Shown here in pieces: positions 1 through 13,276 of a DNA stretch of 64,000 nt (the first letter of the stretch is position 1; every line of letters begins with the position of its first letter). Made by a program: the position numbers and the translations under genes. A model generated the notes under the pieces. The model had not been told where the DNA came from and ran no database searches. It worked only from the letters and a program-made list of their open reading frames with translations. This DNA is from Neopestalotiopsis rosae (Eukaryota; Ascomycota; Sordariomycetes; Amphisphaeriales; Sporocadaceae), in the NCBI GenBank assembly GCA_023078685.1, contig JALGAS010000009.1, forward strand, positions 3,162,001-3,226,000, read 5' to 3'.

Positions 1-754
1 GTTGTACCTCGTTCGGGTCGTACTCCATCTCGTCTAGCTCGGCTGCCTCTCTCAGCAAGGTGATGAATAACTCTGTCTCGGTCCTGTGGTGCTGAAAGCT
101 TCAGGAAATCGTCAGTAAGTGGAAGTATGAGAAATTTCGAGAAACCTCGGGCTGGTACTTACTACTCGTCGACCTCTTGTCTCCTATGCCCATAGATTCT
201 ATCAGTCGTTTCGTTCGCAACTTCGATATTCGAGCAATCTGAGCTGTCACTTAACTTACGTGCTTTTAACCCTTTTGATTCACTCATTAGCGATGTAGAC
301 TCCTACAGACCAAATCTACACTTACTCGGCCATCAATTGCGATACGTCTGACAAGATGCTGTCAAGCTTCGATGACATATGGTCCATCTCTGCTTTGATA
401 TGTTCTCTGAGTTCCATGACCTCAGTTCGACTCCGGCTTGGTTAGTTGACGTCGAGTGGGTTTGTATGAGATATTGCCGACGTACACATGAGACATTTCC
501 GTCACTGGTATATCTGTTCCTTGCTCATCTCGGTCGTTGGTGTTCTCTTGATGTGGCTCTATCATATTCTGCGGATTGAGTTGCATGCTGGCGGGCATGG
601 AAGTCGATGTATTGACCGGTATCCTCGCAGAGGCAGTCGTGTTAAGTCGCGAGTCCGGCCCACGGAGTGCAGCACGTACATTAGGAAGCCGTTGAAATCT
701 TCGAGCAGGAGCATTAGGACCGTGTCGAGGTCGTTGAGATGACGGTATTGCCAT
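1..754 (-). CDS. Partial multi-exon gene, unrecognised product, running off the left edge
   Basis: I reconstruct four minus-strand exons: 486-754, 326-430, 163-243 and 1-98 (incomplete). All three junctions are GT-AG and keep phase: introns 431-485 (GTACGT donor, CTAAC branch), 244-325 and 99-162 (GTAAGT donors; CTGAC before the last acceptor). The start is ATG 754; an in-frame upstream codon at 778 is possible. The protein opens with a basic, Pro/Asn/Ser-rich, low-complexity segment of about 90 residues, followed by a heptad-like acidic and basic stretch (around residues 90-125) that could form a coiled coil, and ends in the window with an acidic helical segment reading LLREAAELDEMEYDPNE. 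I do not recognise the family and assign no function. The smooth phase across three introns is the main support. The alternative is chance open frames, which is unlikely given how consistently they join. Confidence 0.55.
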
Positions 755-1789
755 GTTCCCAAGTCGACCAAGGAGCATAGTTGTGATGAATCGATTCTGT
801 GCACACCTTTCGGTAGCTAACGATGAAGTTACGAGCAGGTATTAACGAGGAAAGAAATGCCGATAGTTGTAGTTGGCGCATCACTCACTATTTATTTGCA
901 ACATGGCAACATGGCAAACATGACAAGAAGTTTGCATAGGTCCCATAGGGCTGCTTTTAGATGAACAAGTAGTCAAGCTCGTATTCCGGAGCTGAACAAA
1001 ACTGCATTAAGGTGACTATCGGCGCCTGGGTGTCGGCGTAGAGACATCCGGCCGGGGAACGGTGATAAGCTCCACTATTTAGGTCCGATCTTAGCATTCA
1101 GAAATGGCACAGGAATCTTCTCGAATCAAACTGTTGGTTTTCAGCTTGCTCCAAAACAGGATCTAACCAACCTGGATGGCAGATCAAGAATCGGCATTGT
1201 GTACCGAGTGAGGAATCGGCACTGAGCCAAAATATGGGTCTCTATATCCATCTGAACGCTTTCTGTATCCTGGCTCGGAACTGGACATAACTCCAAGTAT
1301 GAATCGTGCACAAAAAGGTGGTTCTGGCAACATTTTTCAATCTCGTAAACGTAGAAAAGACGCAAGCAACAAAGGCAAGTGGAAGATTCGCCATCGCCTT
1401 GACGGTTTGCTAGACCACCTGTGTGGCCATACTAGGCTATCGAACAGGCTATTAGAATACGGGAACCAGGGAAGGACTATGTGTATCATTTGAGGTGTGA
1501 AATACAAACGCTGCGTCATCAGGTCAATCATCTACTGTGTCATATTCTGCATCCAAACAAGCGCTTCCTGCCCTTGGACGGGAGTCGGACATAATCTCCA
1601 CAAAAATAGATCATGCACAGTGCCATACTATATTGTATTTGTCTGAGCCGGATCACAACTAAGGACCCAGTGGAAAGCGTTGTATTAGCGTAGCGGAATA
1701 CGGTTATAAGATCCACATGGGCTGGGTTGAATCCTTTGCTGTTGCTCTGCCACATGGTCAAGATACACACTGTCGGCTCCATGGACTAT

Positions 1790-2200
1790 GGCCGGCTTTG
1801 TAACCAAGCTGGTCCCCTGCTTATCAGTATTGCGCTCTCCCAGGCCTTCGAGGTATTGCGGCACGTTTATTCAGGCTCTGGGAGCTGAGGCTGTACTCAA
1901 TGGTTTCTATAGAAGCTGGGGTACACTTCTGTGTCAGAATATTCTTTTGTGTCTTGGTTACTCTTTTTCTGTCCTTCGGATAACAAGGATTCTCGTTCGG
2001 AAATGTATACATATCGTGGAGCTCCCCTGACCTTTCTCTTCTTAGTGTACCACATGTCAGGACATGACCATCGCAACGGGAAAACAACACAAGCGATAAT
2101 GGTGGACGGATCTCGCGTCTCCATGACACTCTCAGCATTAGCTGAAGAAGTTCTACTTACGTCACATTCTCTCCCGAATGAAACAGAACAATAAACTGTC
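1790..2200 (-). repeat. Dispersed repeat B, copy 1 (inverted)
   Basis: The reverse complement of 1890-2190 matches 51965-52260, sharing for example TTCTTCAGC, TGGTCATGT and TGGTACACTA blocks in the same order. The reverse complement of about 1795-1990 matches 20990-21200. Together they define an element of roughly 400 bp with a degenerate minisatellite core (AGAAGAGTATCC-like units) between unique arms. No coding capacity is evident. The copies are strongly diverged. Confidence 0.7.
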
Positions 2201-2889
2201 TCTACCACGTCATAACTATCGATCATACACGCTGATAGCGTACAGTATTAAAAGAGCATGATATTGGCTGGAGACTCTTCAGTGTACAGCTGCGATCATG
2301 ATGTAGATCCACTTTGGAACCTCAATATTAGGCCACCCAGCTAGTTTTTCGGATCCTGTTCTTATCGAAGTAGCCGATGCATCACTAGCGGACTACAGTA
2401 CTGAAATACGACTTTTTGTCATCATTCAAACGCATGAGTCATGAGTCATATCGCCAGGGCCAGGCGAAAAACACATTGATACTTGGCTGTTGCTAAAGCC
2501 CAGAAAACCTCCTCCTTACAACGGATGGAATTGATCTAGGTGTGGATACAAAGGCAAACATAGGCAGGCAAAAGCACCAACCTGCATACGACCATAGGTT
2601 TCTGGACCTATAATAGGGCATGTGTGGACAAAGGTCGGGCGTACCATGACTGAAGCGGGCATGAAAATATCACCAAGTCTTTGTGCTAGATCTCGGAGCC
2701 AAGTCTACGATTCAGACCGTCCTTCAGTGGTCCCGACGGTTGATAAGACTCGCATTTCCCATGAGGAGGTCCAACTAAACCGCATGCTCAACCTCTACAG
2801 ATGGCAATAGACGCCAGGCAGAACGACTGTGTAGAACTTCCCGCTTGCGGGGGAGTCCGAAATCCACGTGGATTGGTGACTACATTAGG

Positions 2890-3345
2890 CTGCACCGACA
2901 TAATGGTAGGCCTCCCGGTTGGGAATGACGCAATTCATCTTGCTGACATGATGTTGTGGAGGGCGGCTGCTTATCAGCACGGCATACCGCTGAGCACTTT
3001 TTTCTCTTCTTTTTTTTTTTTTTTTTCCTTTTCATGAAAGTTTGAATGAGAACCAACCGATCAACGGCACCTATCTATCATCGTCCGGCTCGTATCAGCC
3101 AATGACAGTGCCTCTCAATCGTGAACAATACTCAGTCAAAGTCAAGAGGAGTGATATGTGTTCAAGATTATTACTTTTCAGTCAGTATTCCATTGTATAA
3201 TTTCAATCCGCTGTACGAACGGGCTATATATGAACCTTGTTGATATGCCGCTCACCAGTATATGCCTGAAGTCTGTAGGTCGTCCTAGTCCCGCAGTCGT
3301 CCAAAAGCTTAAGCCCCCACCTCTCGGGATGCCATCAAGTCTCTT
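2890..3345 (+). repeat. Dispersed repeat A, copy 1
   Basis: Segments 2897-2945 and 3215-3345 align in order with 17390-17440 and 17620-17735; shared landmarks are ATGGTAGGCCTC, GAACCTTG/AAACCTTG and TGCCTGAAG. The central part differs in length between copies. It looks like an old, decayed transposon fragment. Confidence 0.6.
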
Positions 3346-3744
3346 CAATCCCGCGCCATTCCCCATGCAAACATACCTTCTCCTCCCCCCTCCCGGCCCC
3401 TTTTCGCCAGGGCCTCAAACATATGCATCAATGGTGACTAAAGGAATGTTGAGTTTTTTTTTAGTCGCTTGACTAGGTCGGCAGTTCCGTCAAACGCAGG
3501 CAGTTGATAAATTGCGTAACTAGTTGAATGGACAACATATATTGTAGCCACATTCTCCAAGTAATTACAATCCTCGCACGTAAATCTGCACATAACGTAA
3601 TCTTTATTTACATTGGAACCCAACCATCTCATCCCTCAAGTACTGCTCTCTTGCGCAATCAAAGAGAAAAAGACAAAAAAACACTGAAAGTAGGAGACAT
3701 TTGTCAAAGTCAGTCGAAAAAGCCCTTTACTGACAATTTTTATC

Positions 3745-6700
3745 ATGTTTAGCCGCGGCAAATACTCCAACAAGTGCAAGGCTATGGGATGCAACTCATT
3801 TGTCATGGAAGCAAAAATTTCCATGTCAACATTGGCGTACTTGTTTCATCATGTCTTCCTCCCACCAAAGCTCCCGAACGGGGATGATCGATCCGCACAA
3901 CAAGACGATCTGTTGCTGGGTTTCGTCCAAGACTATCTCTCACAGTTCTCTTCGATGGTGGGAGAACAAGACAGGATTCCATTTGAAGAGTTATGTGCTA
4001 TGATTCAGGGCATGCGCCAAGTCCGTAATCAGCTTGGCCATCTTGATGAAAGGGGCTTATTGGAAGCATTGCAGAGGCTTTCTTTCTCAGGTAGCGCATC
4101 CTGAGACCACCAGAAGCCCGATTTCAAGCTTACTTGATTACAGAATCAATGACTGTACTTCCACTCGAGATCACGGAGCAGAACGCTGCTATAATCATCC
4201 GGAAAGCCGAAGGTCGTGTTGTTTTTGAAGTCTTCGAGCTTTCTCCCGACAATGCATCAGTATTTTCTACAACCGGCCGTCTCGTTCGACAATTCCCATC
4301 TACTGCCATCGCCATTGACTCCAGTACGGTGGACGAACCTGGATTCATCCAAACCACCGCCAACACTCTCGCCACAATGGGCCACCAAACAGTCCCCGGA
4401 ACGCGGCCAAAAGTGAGAAAAGCTAAACAAAGCCACGATGAAGAGCGAGACACAATGAGGCCAGACGTAGTCACCGAGTTCTTTGCAAGCGTGCTGCTGT
4501 CTTTCGGTACCCTTGTCACCGAGAGCACCTTGTGCAAAAATACCCGCGAAGAGGTCATGTGGAGTTCGGCCAAGCTCCCCTGGAGACGCACACCCGTATG
4601 GCTGCTTATTCGAGTTGCCATGCAATCAACCCTCCGACGAAAGAACAAAGGCTCGGACGAAAAGTACAAGCTGTTCATGGCATTCCTCTTGTCACGCATG
4701 TTGGTAGCGGCCTGCTCAGCTTCGATGGCAAACGAAGTCTTGCATACCATGTCTGCCAAACTCTCCCGTCGCCTGTTGAAGATGAACTTCTCCAATCGCG
4801 ATCAAATAATTCAGGAGATCAACCAAAGTATGCTCACAGCATCACGTCTCATGCAGAAACGCTGGGATACAACTCGTCTACTGGCCGACCCACCTCTCGA
4901 TCTGTCAAACGTATCTGTACTTGATACAGAACGAGACATCCTGATCAGTATCCCAAAACTGGACAACTTCTTGCATACTATCTCGCTTCGTAGTAAGCCT
5001 CGAGTACCTTCATCTTTCACGCCTGTTTCTCAGATCCAGACACTTTCGCCTCTCCGTTTGCCCACGGAAGTTTTGAGTGCTGGTCACGATGAATATCGAT
5101 CATTTCGATTGGCTGCTTTCGAAACATGGGTGGACAAGTACCTCGCCTCGTGGCTGGAGCTCAATCTACGCATGCCCTGCGCTTGTGATGATTTGAAGAG
5201 TCTGATTGAGCAATACCATGCGGATGCCGATGGGCACTACCATAGTAGTCCTGAGGGCAGATCTCGAATGCTCCTGACCATTTTGGAGCTCTGGGTTGCG
5301 GCGGATCAATCTGCAGTTGCAATTCTTCCATTGCTGAAAGACTACGACCATGAAATTCCAGTCATGGTCTTCCAGTCTTTGCTGCTCGGCTGTCTTCACG
5401 ACATGGAGCGATTGGATAGAGCGGAAGCGTATCTCATTAGACGCACAAAGTTCTCACACCAAAGACGTTGCCCGTCTGTGTTCACGTCTTTTGGAGACGC
5501 CAGGTCGTTTTCCACACGATACTTCTCTAGTTCAGATAAGCACAAGAGTCTACTTGTTGAAATCGAAGAGTATGCAGAAGCCCAGAGGTCAGCCAAGATC
5601 TGTGAACTGGAACGTTTGCAAACGGAGTATCACGACCTTATGCGACTCCACAACCAAACATCTTGTCAGTCAAACCAAGGTTTCAATGAGATGGGCATAC
5701 CTTACTCCTACCACAGTCCTTCATGTGACCGCTGTAGTTATGAGACGCGGGCGAAAGCGCTCAGTATACAGGTTCACGAATGGCCACTGCCAGACTCGTC
5801 TTCACAGAAAGAAGCCGTTGTTGTTGAGCTTGATCCACCTGTTCCTCTTCCCGGCTGGAGAGATCTGACAATCTATTTGATTGACGATGTCCTGAAATGT
5901 GTCCCACTCATTCACCAGCAACCCAGAAGTTCTCATCCTCTTCGTGAATATGGTGGTTTGAGTCGTTGGAAACGAGTCCCGGACAACAGTCGTCTGCACC
6001 TTCTTTCTGAAACCAAGCCTCATCTCGGTACTCATCGAAAACAAAAAAGTATAGCTTCTCTCGGAGAATCACAGGTCTGTGTCCATAATGGACTCCGCCT
6101 GGTCTACTTTGACAACAGCCGGCACATCTTTATGTCAAAGCTCCAGCCTACCGAAGAGGTTGTATCCGGCTGTCTGATCAAGTTGCCACAACGGTCGAGA
6201 GATCTGGAAAGGTTCATGAGACGCACGTATACACTACCAAACGGAGAAACCCCCAACGAAGTTCTCGCAAGTCAGCATCTGTATCCTGCCCATATGAAGC
6301 TTGGAGAATGCAAGGCACTGGCGTCTTTACCCCACGGATACAAACTGCAGTGGATGAGCATTCTACGAGAGCTCACAAGTCCGCATATCGATCTGAACAA
6401 GGAGGAGGCGGTCATTTTTCTGGCCCAAGTCAGTCTTCAGAGTGGTCCGGCTCTGCCTGGTCAGGCTTGTAGAGCTTCGCACTTGGCTCTTACCGACGAT
6501 CACATGATTGGTCAACTCCTCTCTGCTTTAGACAGTGGCATATCACGAATAGAGGAAAACATCGAATCTACTAATTGTCTTTGGACATTCATTCAGCTCG
6601 CTGCTCGATGTTTGACGATGACGACGACGTTGAAGAAAGCTGTGCTGGAATTCATGGATCGTGCAAGAAAGACGGCCTATCGCTGGCTAGTCAAACTTGT

Positions 6701-9700
6701 TGACAAGTCGAGCAGTGTCCAGAATGACGAACAGAGAAAGCAGTTCCAGCTCATGCTGCTCGACACTGCTCTGATATGCTCTGACACATTCAATATTGAC
6801 CAGGATCAGTTGGAGCATATCTTGAGCCTGTCCGACGCAGTCTCAATCCTGGCTCATTCGTCAATAATCATCCGCGATCATTCACAGCTAAAAGACAAGG
6901 ACGACTCGATTCAAGCTTTCTTGTTTGATAGGTGGCATCATATCATGCATCGTACAAGTCCAATTTTAAGGGACCAGATACTGCTGCACAAGAACAATGG
7001 GCTGAACTCAGCCATCCTCCAACATTGGCCTGGTTTTACTGCAGTGTCGGACTGGCGTTCCAGTCAATCAGCTGCGTATTGGGTGGAGAGCCCTTCAAGT
7101 TCGGTCCATTACAACACCTTGACTGGCGAGCTGCTTGTTGAGGGCCGACCACTGTCCCGCTTGCCCACGAAATACATCAACAAGATGTACCGTCGTATTT
7201 TCGGACGCCACTTGATGAGTGTGATGCCAAGCCCCCTCCCGGCAATGGAATTCTCAAGCACAAAGGCGTTTGAGGGCTATCGAGTACATTTTGGCATGCA
7301 GTCCACGTCAGGCGGTTCTGAGCAGTTGCTAATACATACGATGAAGGCGGGTTCAAAGTACGACGTTGTGCCCTCTCCAGTCCTTGACGGGATTCTACCA
7401 AATGAATTTGTACACAATTTCACACACTGGTATGACCACGATGCGGATCAAGTTGAGTTCCGGCCAGCCGCCATTCCTTGGCAAAGCGTCGAAGGAAACT
7501 GGCGGCTCATTCGTGGACAGCAAGGGTGGAAACTTACTCGTGGCTCAAGTGACTACATCGTCAATCCGTGGAGCGGCATTGCTGGCCACGTCTTTGGAGT
7601 TTTCGGGCCTTTAGAAGATCGCCTCCATCAACATGTTTTGTACGAAGCTGCGCAGAGACGTCTTTGGATTCAACTTCCTCGCTTGCGCCTGGATTTCTCC
7701 GTTTCTCTTTGCCAAGGTCCAACTGCAATCCTGTCGTCTCAGTACAGGGGCATGAAGATTGATGCACAACAGAAAATCGATGCGCTAGTCGGCTTGGGAA
7801 GCAAACTAGTATTGCGAGGAGTAGATAATCCGGAGAAACGCTTAGTGCTAATTCCGGAAGGACAGGTCATTCTCGAAGGAGACTTCGACAAACTCTCCGT
7901 GAACACACACACGCAGGTCAATGTGGAAGTTGGCACGGCCGTGAGGGTCCAGCCATACTGGATTGACACAATACTAGGAAGGCTTAGAGACTGTGATACC
8001 TTGCAGAGCAAGTTGTTGCTTGCTCATCTGCACGCAACAACTTCCTACTGCCTACCGGATCCATTGACTGGCAGAACCGGCACCGAACAAGCACTGATGA
8101 TCTTGAGGTCAGCATGCGTTGCATCATCTGTGCACCTGAGCCAAGAGGAGAGTGTTCGTCTCAAACATATCGCCGGTTTAGCACCTACCAGACAGTTCTA
8201 CCCCAGAAATGAGAAGGTCATGCAGACGGTGATTTGGTCCTCTGAACTGAGCTTCACTTCGCAGCACAGCCTGTTCTACACCGTCGCAAAGAACTTACTA
8301 GCCAGTATCCAACAAACGAGCTTTCTCTTCCCTAGTCGACCCCTTCCAGCTTTGAAGATTGATGACTCCGCCATGGATCTGGTCACAAGAGACTTGAACA
8401 GCACAGCGTACCTACGCACTGATGATTTTGGAGCCGAGATATTCTCAACAGGAGCCGACGTCAGCTACACGGCAAGAGATCGCAACATCGGATCACAGCG
8501 CGCTGAGCGCACCCGTCGAATGGCCGCCATAGTTTATCAGAAGAGTCAATCGGTCCAAGTAGACCCGAGTTACAACCTCGCCATGGATATCTACGACCTG
8601 CTTTCAAAGGCCTCCACTGTAGCTGCGAGAAATGAGGTGCCAGCACAACTCGACGTTCAATATAGTGCCGATTGGCTGACTCGGCCTGAAGTCGCTCTTG
8701 CGGAGCTCTGGTACAGGATTCATTATGCATTTCAGCATAGACCACAATGGATCAATCGATTCCAGACCATCGTATGGCTTGCGGCCCAAGCATACGCTTC
8801 GGAAAATCTGAACCAGGTGACGCAAGTCCTCTTTGCGTTAGCCTGTCTGCCCAGAGTTTCAGAAGTCCAGTTGCCAACAGCAACGGATTACGAGTTGTCT
8901 GAAGGTTTTGCGTTCAAAAAGTCTCAAATAAGTGATCTAGTCGCTGGAGCAGTCCTTCCCCTCAAGGCTTGCCCGGAATCAGGCTTTATCAAGAACCGCT
9001 GGGAATCACGCCAGGAGTTCAATGCAAGACAGCGCCGAGAATATCATGCCAACAAGGACAAAGCTGTGTCCGATTTCGTCAAAGATTTGAATAAGCAATG
9101 GCCACGTAGCTGTCCTAGCACAGCATGGACAGGTGGTTATATTAACGGACGGGAAGCCATATCAGCTGTCTCATCTATATGGCAGACTTGGTACAAGAAT
9201 CTTCTGTTCTTTCAGTACCTTCAACGACTTGTTGATACGCTGTCCACGTACGAAAGTACGCTTTTGCATCTCAGCTCAGTACAGCACCCTCTCCAGATGG
9301 CCCCTACTTGTCGCCCGAGCAGGTATATTACGACGAAAGACTTACTTCGACACAACGAACCATCGCATGTCATCACGCCACGAGCTCAATTATCTGTATC
9401 CCTCAAAGCTACGACACGAGATATCAACCTGTGTGGGAAATTGAACGCTGTTCTTGGCGATCTCCGGCAACAAGCGACGTCTGAATACGAGCTGGATTAT
9501 GTTCGTGAGCTGCAACAGAGCCAATCAGATTTACGAACGCAAGATCCTCAATCCCATGTAGTTCAATCGGGCACAGTCTTGAGACACTTGCTGCAAAAGT
9601 ACCAATCCGAGTGCAAGTCTCGTGTTTGTGAAATATTCGAGACCCTGATGTCGGACACCAACATTGCAAGGTCGGATTTGAAATCAATGGCTTCCCAAGG

Positions 9701-12700
9701 TTCGGCCGCAGGGATTGAGACGATCGAAGGCCAGGCGAACTTCTATCCTCGCCGCTCTCCCTCTTTTTTTCTCAGCCTGCTGCAAAGATCACGCTGGAAG
9801 CGCCTATCTGAGTCTTGGAAGAAGAAGATCGTGGCATATGGTATTGCAGTGGCAGACCTGCAGCGCGCCGATCGGTTACTGGAACGCTTTGAGAATGAAG
9901 CCGAGCTGATCAAAGAGCTTCAAAACCCGGGCCACGAAGATTGGAGCCCATTGGACTACCCAGAATGGCTTCTCATGGAGTGTGATAGTGGCCTTTTGAT
10001 TCGCCGCGTACAGCACCAAATCGCTTTGCAGATGATGGATCCTCTGGATGGAGGGAACGCAACCATGCAACTCAACATGGGAGAGGGGAAGTCATCTGTG
10101 ATAGCTCCTTCGATCGCTCTTGCGCTGGCCAACGGTTCGCAACTCTTGCGGCTGATCGTGACCAAGCCGCAGTTCCATCAAATGCTGCAAATCCTGCTCG
10201 CACGACTCGGCAATCTGGTGGGACGCCGGGTGTTTCAATTGCCAGTCTCTCGCGACATTCGCTTCGATAGTCACAAGATACTAATCCTACGCCACATACT
10301 GAGGCAGTGTATGGAGAAAGGCGGCGTGATTCTTGTCCAGCCAGAACACCTGCTATCGTTTCAACTGATGGGAATAGAGCAGATGATCAGCGGAGAAGCC
10401 ACGCTGGCTCGTGCGCTATTGGACACTCAGTGTCATTTAGATGCCCATTCCAGGGACATCATCGATGAGAGCGACGAGGTCTTGAGTGTCAAGTTTGAAC
10501 TTGTGTACACAATCGGGCAACAGAGACCGACGGAGCATAGTCCCCAGCGGTGGATTGTGATACAACAAATGTTGGAACATGTTCGACAGCTGGCACCAAG
10601 CATCGTATCAGCTTTCCCTCAGTCCTTGGAGGTGTACAACTGGCATCGCGAATCAAGGCGCTATCCGCGGATACGGATTTTCAGAGAAGATGCTCTGAGA
10701 AGGCTGTTGGATCGTCTAAGTGAGACGATCTGTGAGGAAGGGATCCATGGGTTTCCTATTGCACGCCAGCCAGAATCAATACGGAGGGCCGTCCAAAGAT
10801 ACATATCGATACGCGACGTCTCTCCCACTGATGTCGAGGCAGTAGAGAAGGGCAAATTCTGGACTGATGCCGTCATTAACACTCTACTGCTACTTCGAGG
10901 CTTGATCGCTGGCGGAGTCATCGGCCACGCCCTGTCCCACAAACGATGGCGTGTCAACTACGGTGTGGATGAAGACAGAGTACCCAAGACTAGGCTGGCT
11001 GTTCCCTTCAGGGCCAAAGACGATCCCGCGCCAAGGTCCGAGTTCAGCCATCCTGATGTCGTCATGGTTCTGACCAGCTTGAGTTACTACTATTCCGGGT
11101 TGAAGGATGAAGATCTCTTCGATTCGTTCTGCCTGCTGAAGAATAGTGACCAAGCGACATCCGAGTACTCGATCTGGGTTCATGATGCCCCAAGCTTACC
11201 GCGTTCTTACCGCGATCTAGCTGGCATCAATCTACGAGACCGCATTCAGTGTAGTAAGACGGTGTTTCCTCATCTGAAGTACTCTAAAGGAGCTATCGAT
11301 TACTTCATGTCGCATATCATCTTCGCCAAAGAGATGAAGGAATTTCCACATAAGCTGTCAGCATCTGGGTGGGATCTGTGCAAAGTCAAGTCGCATTCGG
11401 TCACTGGCTTCAGCGGCACTAATGATTCTCGGTACATCTTGCCAGCCTCCATCCGACAGCTGGATTTGCCGCAACAAACTCACACCAATGCCTTGGTACT
11501 AGATTATCTGGTCAGGCCGGAAAACAAGGTGTTCCTGATGTCAGACGATATAAGATCCGATGGTTCACTTTCAAATGGCGCCCAGGTTCTGAGACAGTTC
11601 ACGAATCTGAGTCCTTCGATTCGAGTCATTCTTGACGTTGGTGCCCAGATCATTGACCTTACAAACCAACAAGTCGCCCAGCAGTGGCTTCATCTGAACG
11701 ATGATGATGGCGAGCAAACCCAAGCCGTGATCTTCTTCGATGATCATGATGTTCTATCCGTCCTTGATCGATCCAATTGTATTGAGCCTTTCCAAATCTC
11801 TCCCTTCGCCAAGCAAACCGACAAGTGTCTTGTATTCCTCGACGAATCGCACACTCGGGGCACGGATTTGAAGTTGCCCAAAGACTATCGCGCTGCAGTC
11901 ACCTTGGGCCAGAATGTGACCAAGGACCGGCTTGTCCAAGGTACGTAAGACAATTTTCTATCACATACTCGGAGAATAGCCTAGGGAACTAACCAAATTT
12001 AGCATGTATGCGCATGCGCATGTTGGGTCATGGGCAGTCAGTGGTTTTCTGTGTTCCCAACGAGATCAAGAACAACATTATGCAGCACCAACCCGTCTCC
12101 ATTGGCTCTGATATCACTGTTACTCATGTCCTTACGTGGGCCATACGCGAAACACACTTCGACACCAAGAAGTCAGCTCCGCTGTGGGCTACGCAGGCAT
12201 CGAGATTCTACAAGCAGGATCGCAATCGACAGGAGCGAGTCGACTCCCAAGAGGAATATTCCAGCACTTGGGCCAAGCGCTTTCTCGAAGCTGAGGCACA
12301 CTCACTGGAGCGCCGCTATCGCCCGGGCTTTTCGGTATCAAGTGTGGCGGACTTATGCGAAGGCCTGCATGACGCCAATTCCGAACAGATCACCAATCGT
12401 CTCGGAAAGTTCGGGCCGCTGAACACCGACATGGCTTCTCTACATGAACAACAAGAACGTGAGCTGTCACCAGAAGCAGAAGAAGAGCGTCAAGTCGAGC
12501 GGCCCCCTCGTGCGGAAGCTCTGGAGCACCAGATTCATCTCAACGTGCGCCACTTTGTTCGATGTGGCTTTGTTGACATACACCAGGGCGGCTTCAAGGC
12601 AGCCTTTCAGACCCTTCGCGATACTGGTGCTGCTTCTCATGCCAACATCAATGAGCTTCCGCAGGATCTCCTCGCCACGGAAGATTTTGCGAGGACGGTG

Positions 12701-13276
12701 AAGCTGGCGCCGGACGATCAGTCTGATCTTTTCAAACGGCCCGTACAGTGGATCCTTAGCTCCGTCTTCAGAGGTAGACCTGCAACGTACTTGGTCGTCA
12801 TCAGCCAGTATGAGGCACAGGAGCTGCTCGAAGATATCAAGGCGTCGGAATTCGTGACTTTACACCTCTACAACCCTTGCATGAACACAAACAATCCATT
12901 CCTGGATCACCTGATGCTATATACTGTACCTCGACGACAATGTCTAATCAGAAGACCCCGAGGTCTGACAAATCAGCTCAACCTATTTGCCGGGCAGCTA
13001 TACTTTCAGTCTTTCGAGGAATACTCTCAAATCTGTGACATCCTGTGCCTTGCCTGGGAAACTGTCAGCGGTGATGCTTTGATTGAGGCGGATGGCTTCG
13101 TACCGCCTGGCTGTGCGGCAGGTTCGTGCATAAATAATGGTCGCTACACGTGCAGTCCTACCAAGTTCTTGCATGAACTGATGGCTAAAATTCGACGCAA
13201 CAATGAAGGGATCGAGAAAACGCATATGGGGAAGCTCCTGGCTGGAAAACTGCTAAATGAGGAGGACTTACGTTGA
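3745..13276 (+). CDS. Giant DUF6606-DUF3638-DUF3645 protein (helicase-like NTPase of unknown role)
   Basis: Three exons: 3745-4090, 4144-11940 and 12003-13276, giving about 3,138 residues. Both introns are GT-AG (53 and 62 nt, the second with a CTAAC branch site) and preserve phase. ATG 3805 or 3823 are also possible starts, because family similarity begins at the LAYLFHHVFLPPKLP segment just after them. The N-terminal 300 residues match DUF6606. DUF3638 lies near residues 2050-2275 and contains LNMGEGKSSVI (about 2092-2102), a Walker-A-like motif, followed by a DEAD-box-like IIDESDE (about 2223). DUF3645 (about 2388-2421) carries TRLAVPFRAKD and RSEFSHPDVV. Further on are DESHTRGTDL (about 2682) and the family signature QACMRMR, which spans the second intron. 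No frame damage over 9.4 kb argues for a functional gene. Known of the family: large eukaryotic proteins without an established biochemical role. ATPase or translocase activity is my inference from the motifs. Confidence 0.93.

Larger units (their letters stand above)
755..3744. other. Gene-poor stretch with decayed repeats
   Basis: No convincing gene. It holds one copy each of two dispersed repeats (listed separately at 1790-2200 and 2890-3345) and a poly-T tract at about 3009-3027. The remaining short open frames lack splice context and protein-like composition. Confidence 0.6.

Noticed and set aside
4130..4795. A 221-codon minus-strand frame inside the giant gene
   Set aside because: It lies opposite strongly conserved coding sequence and has no recognisable domain.
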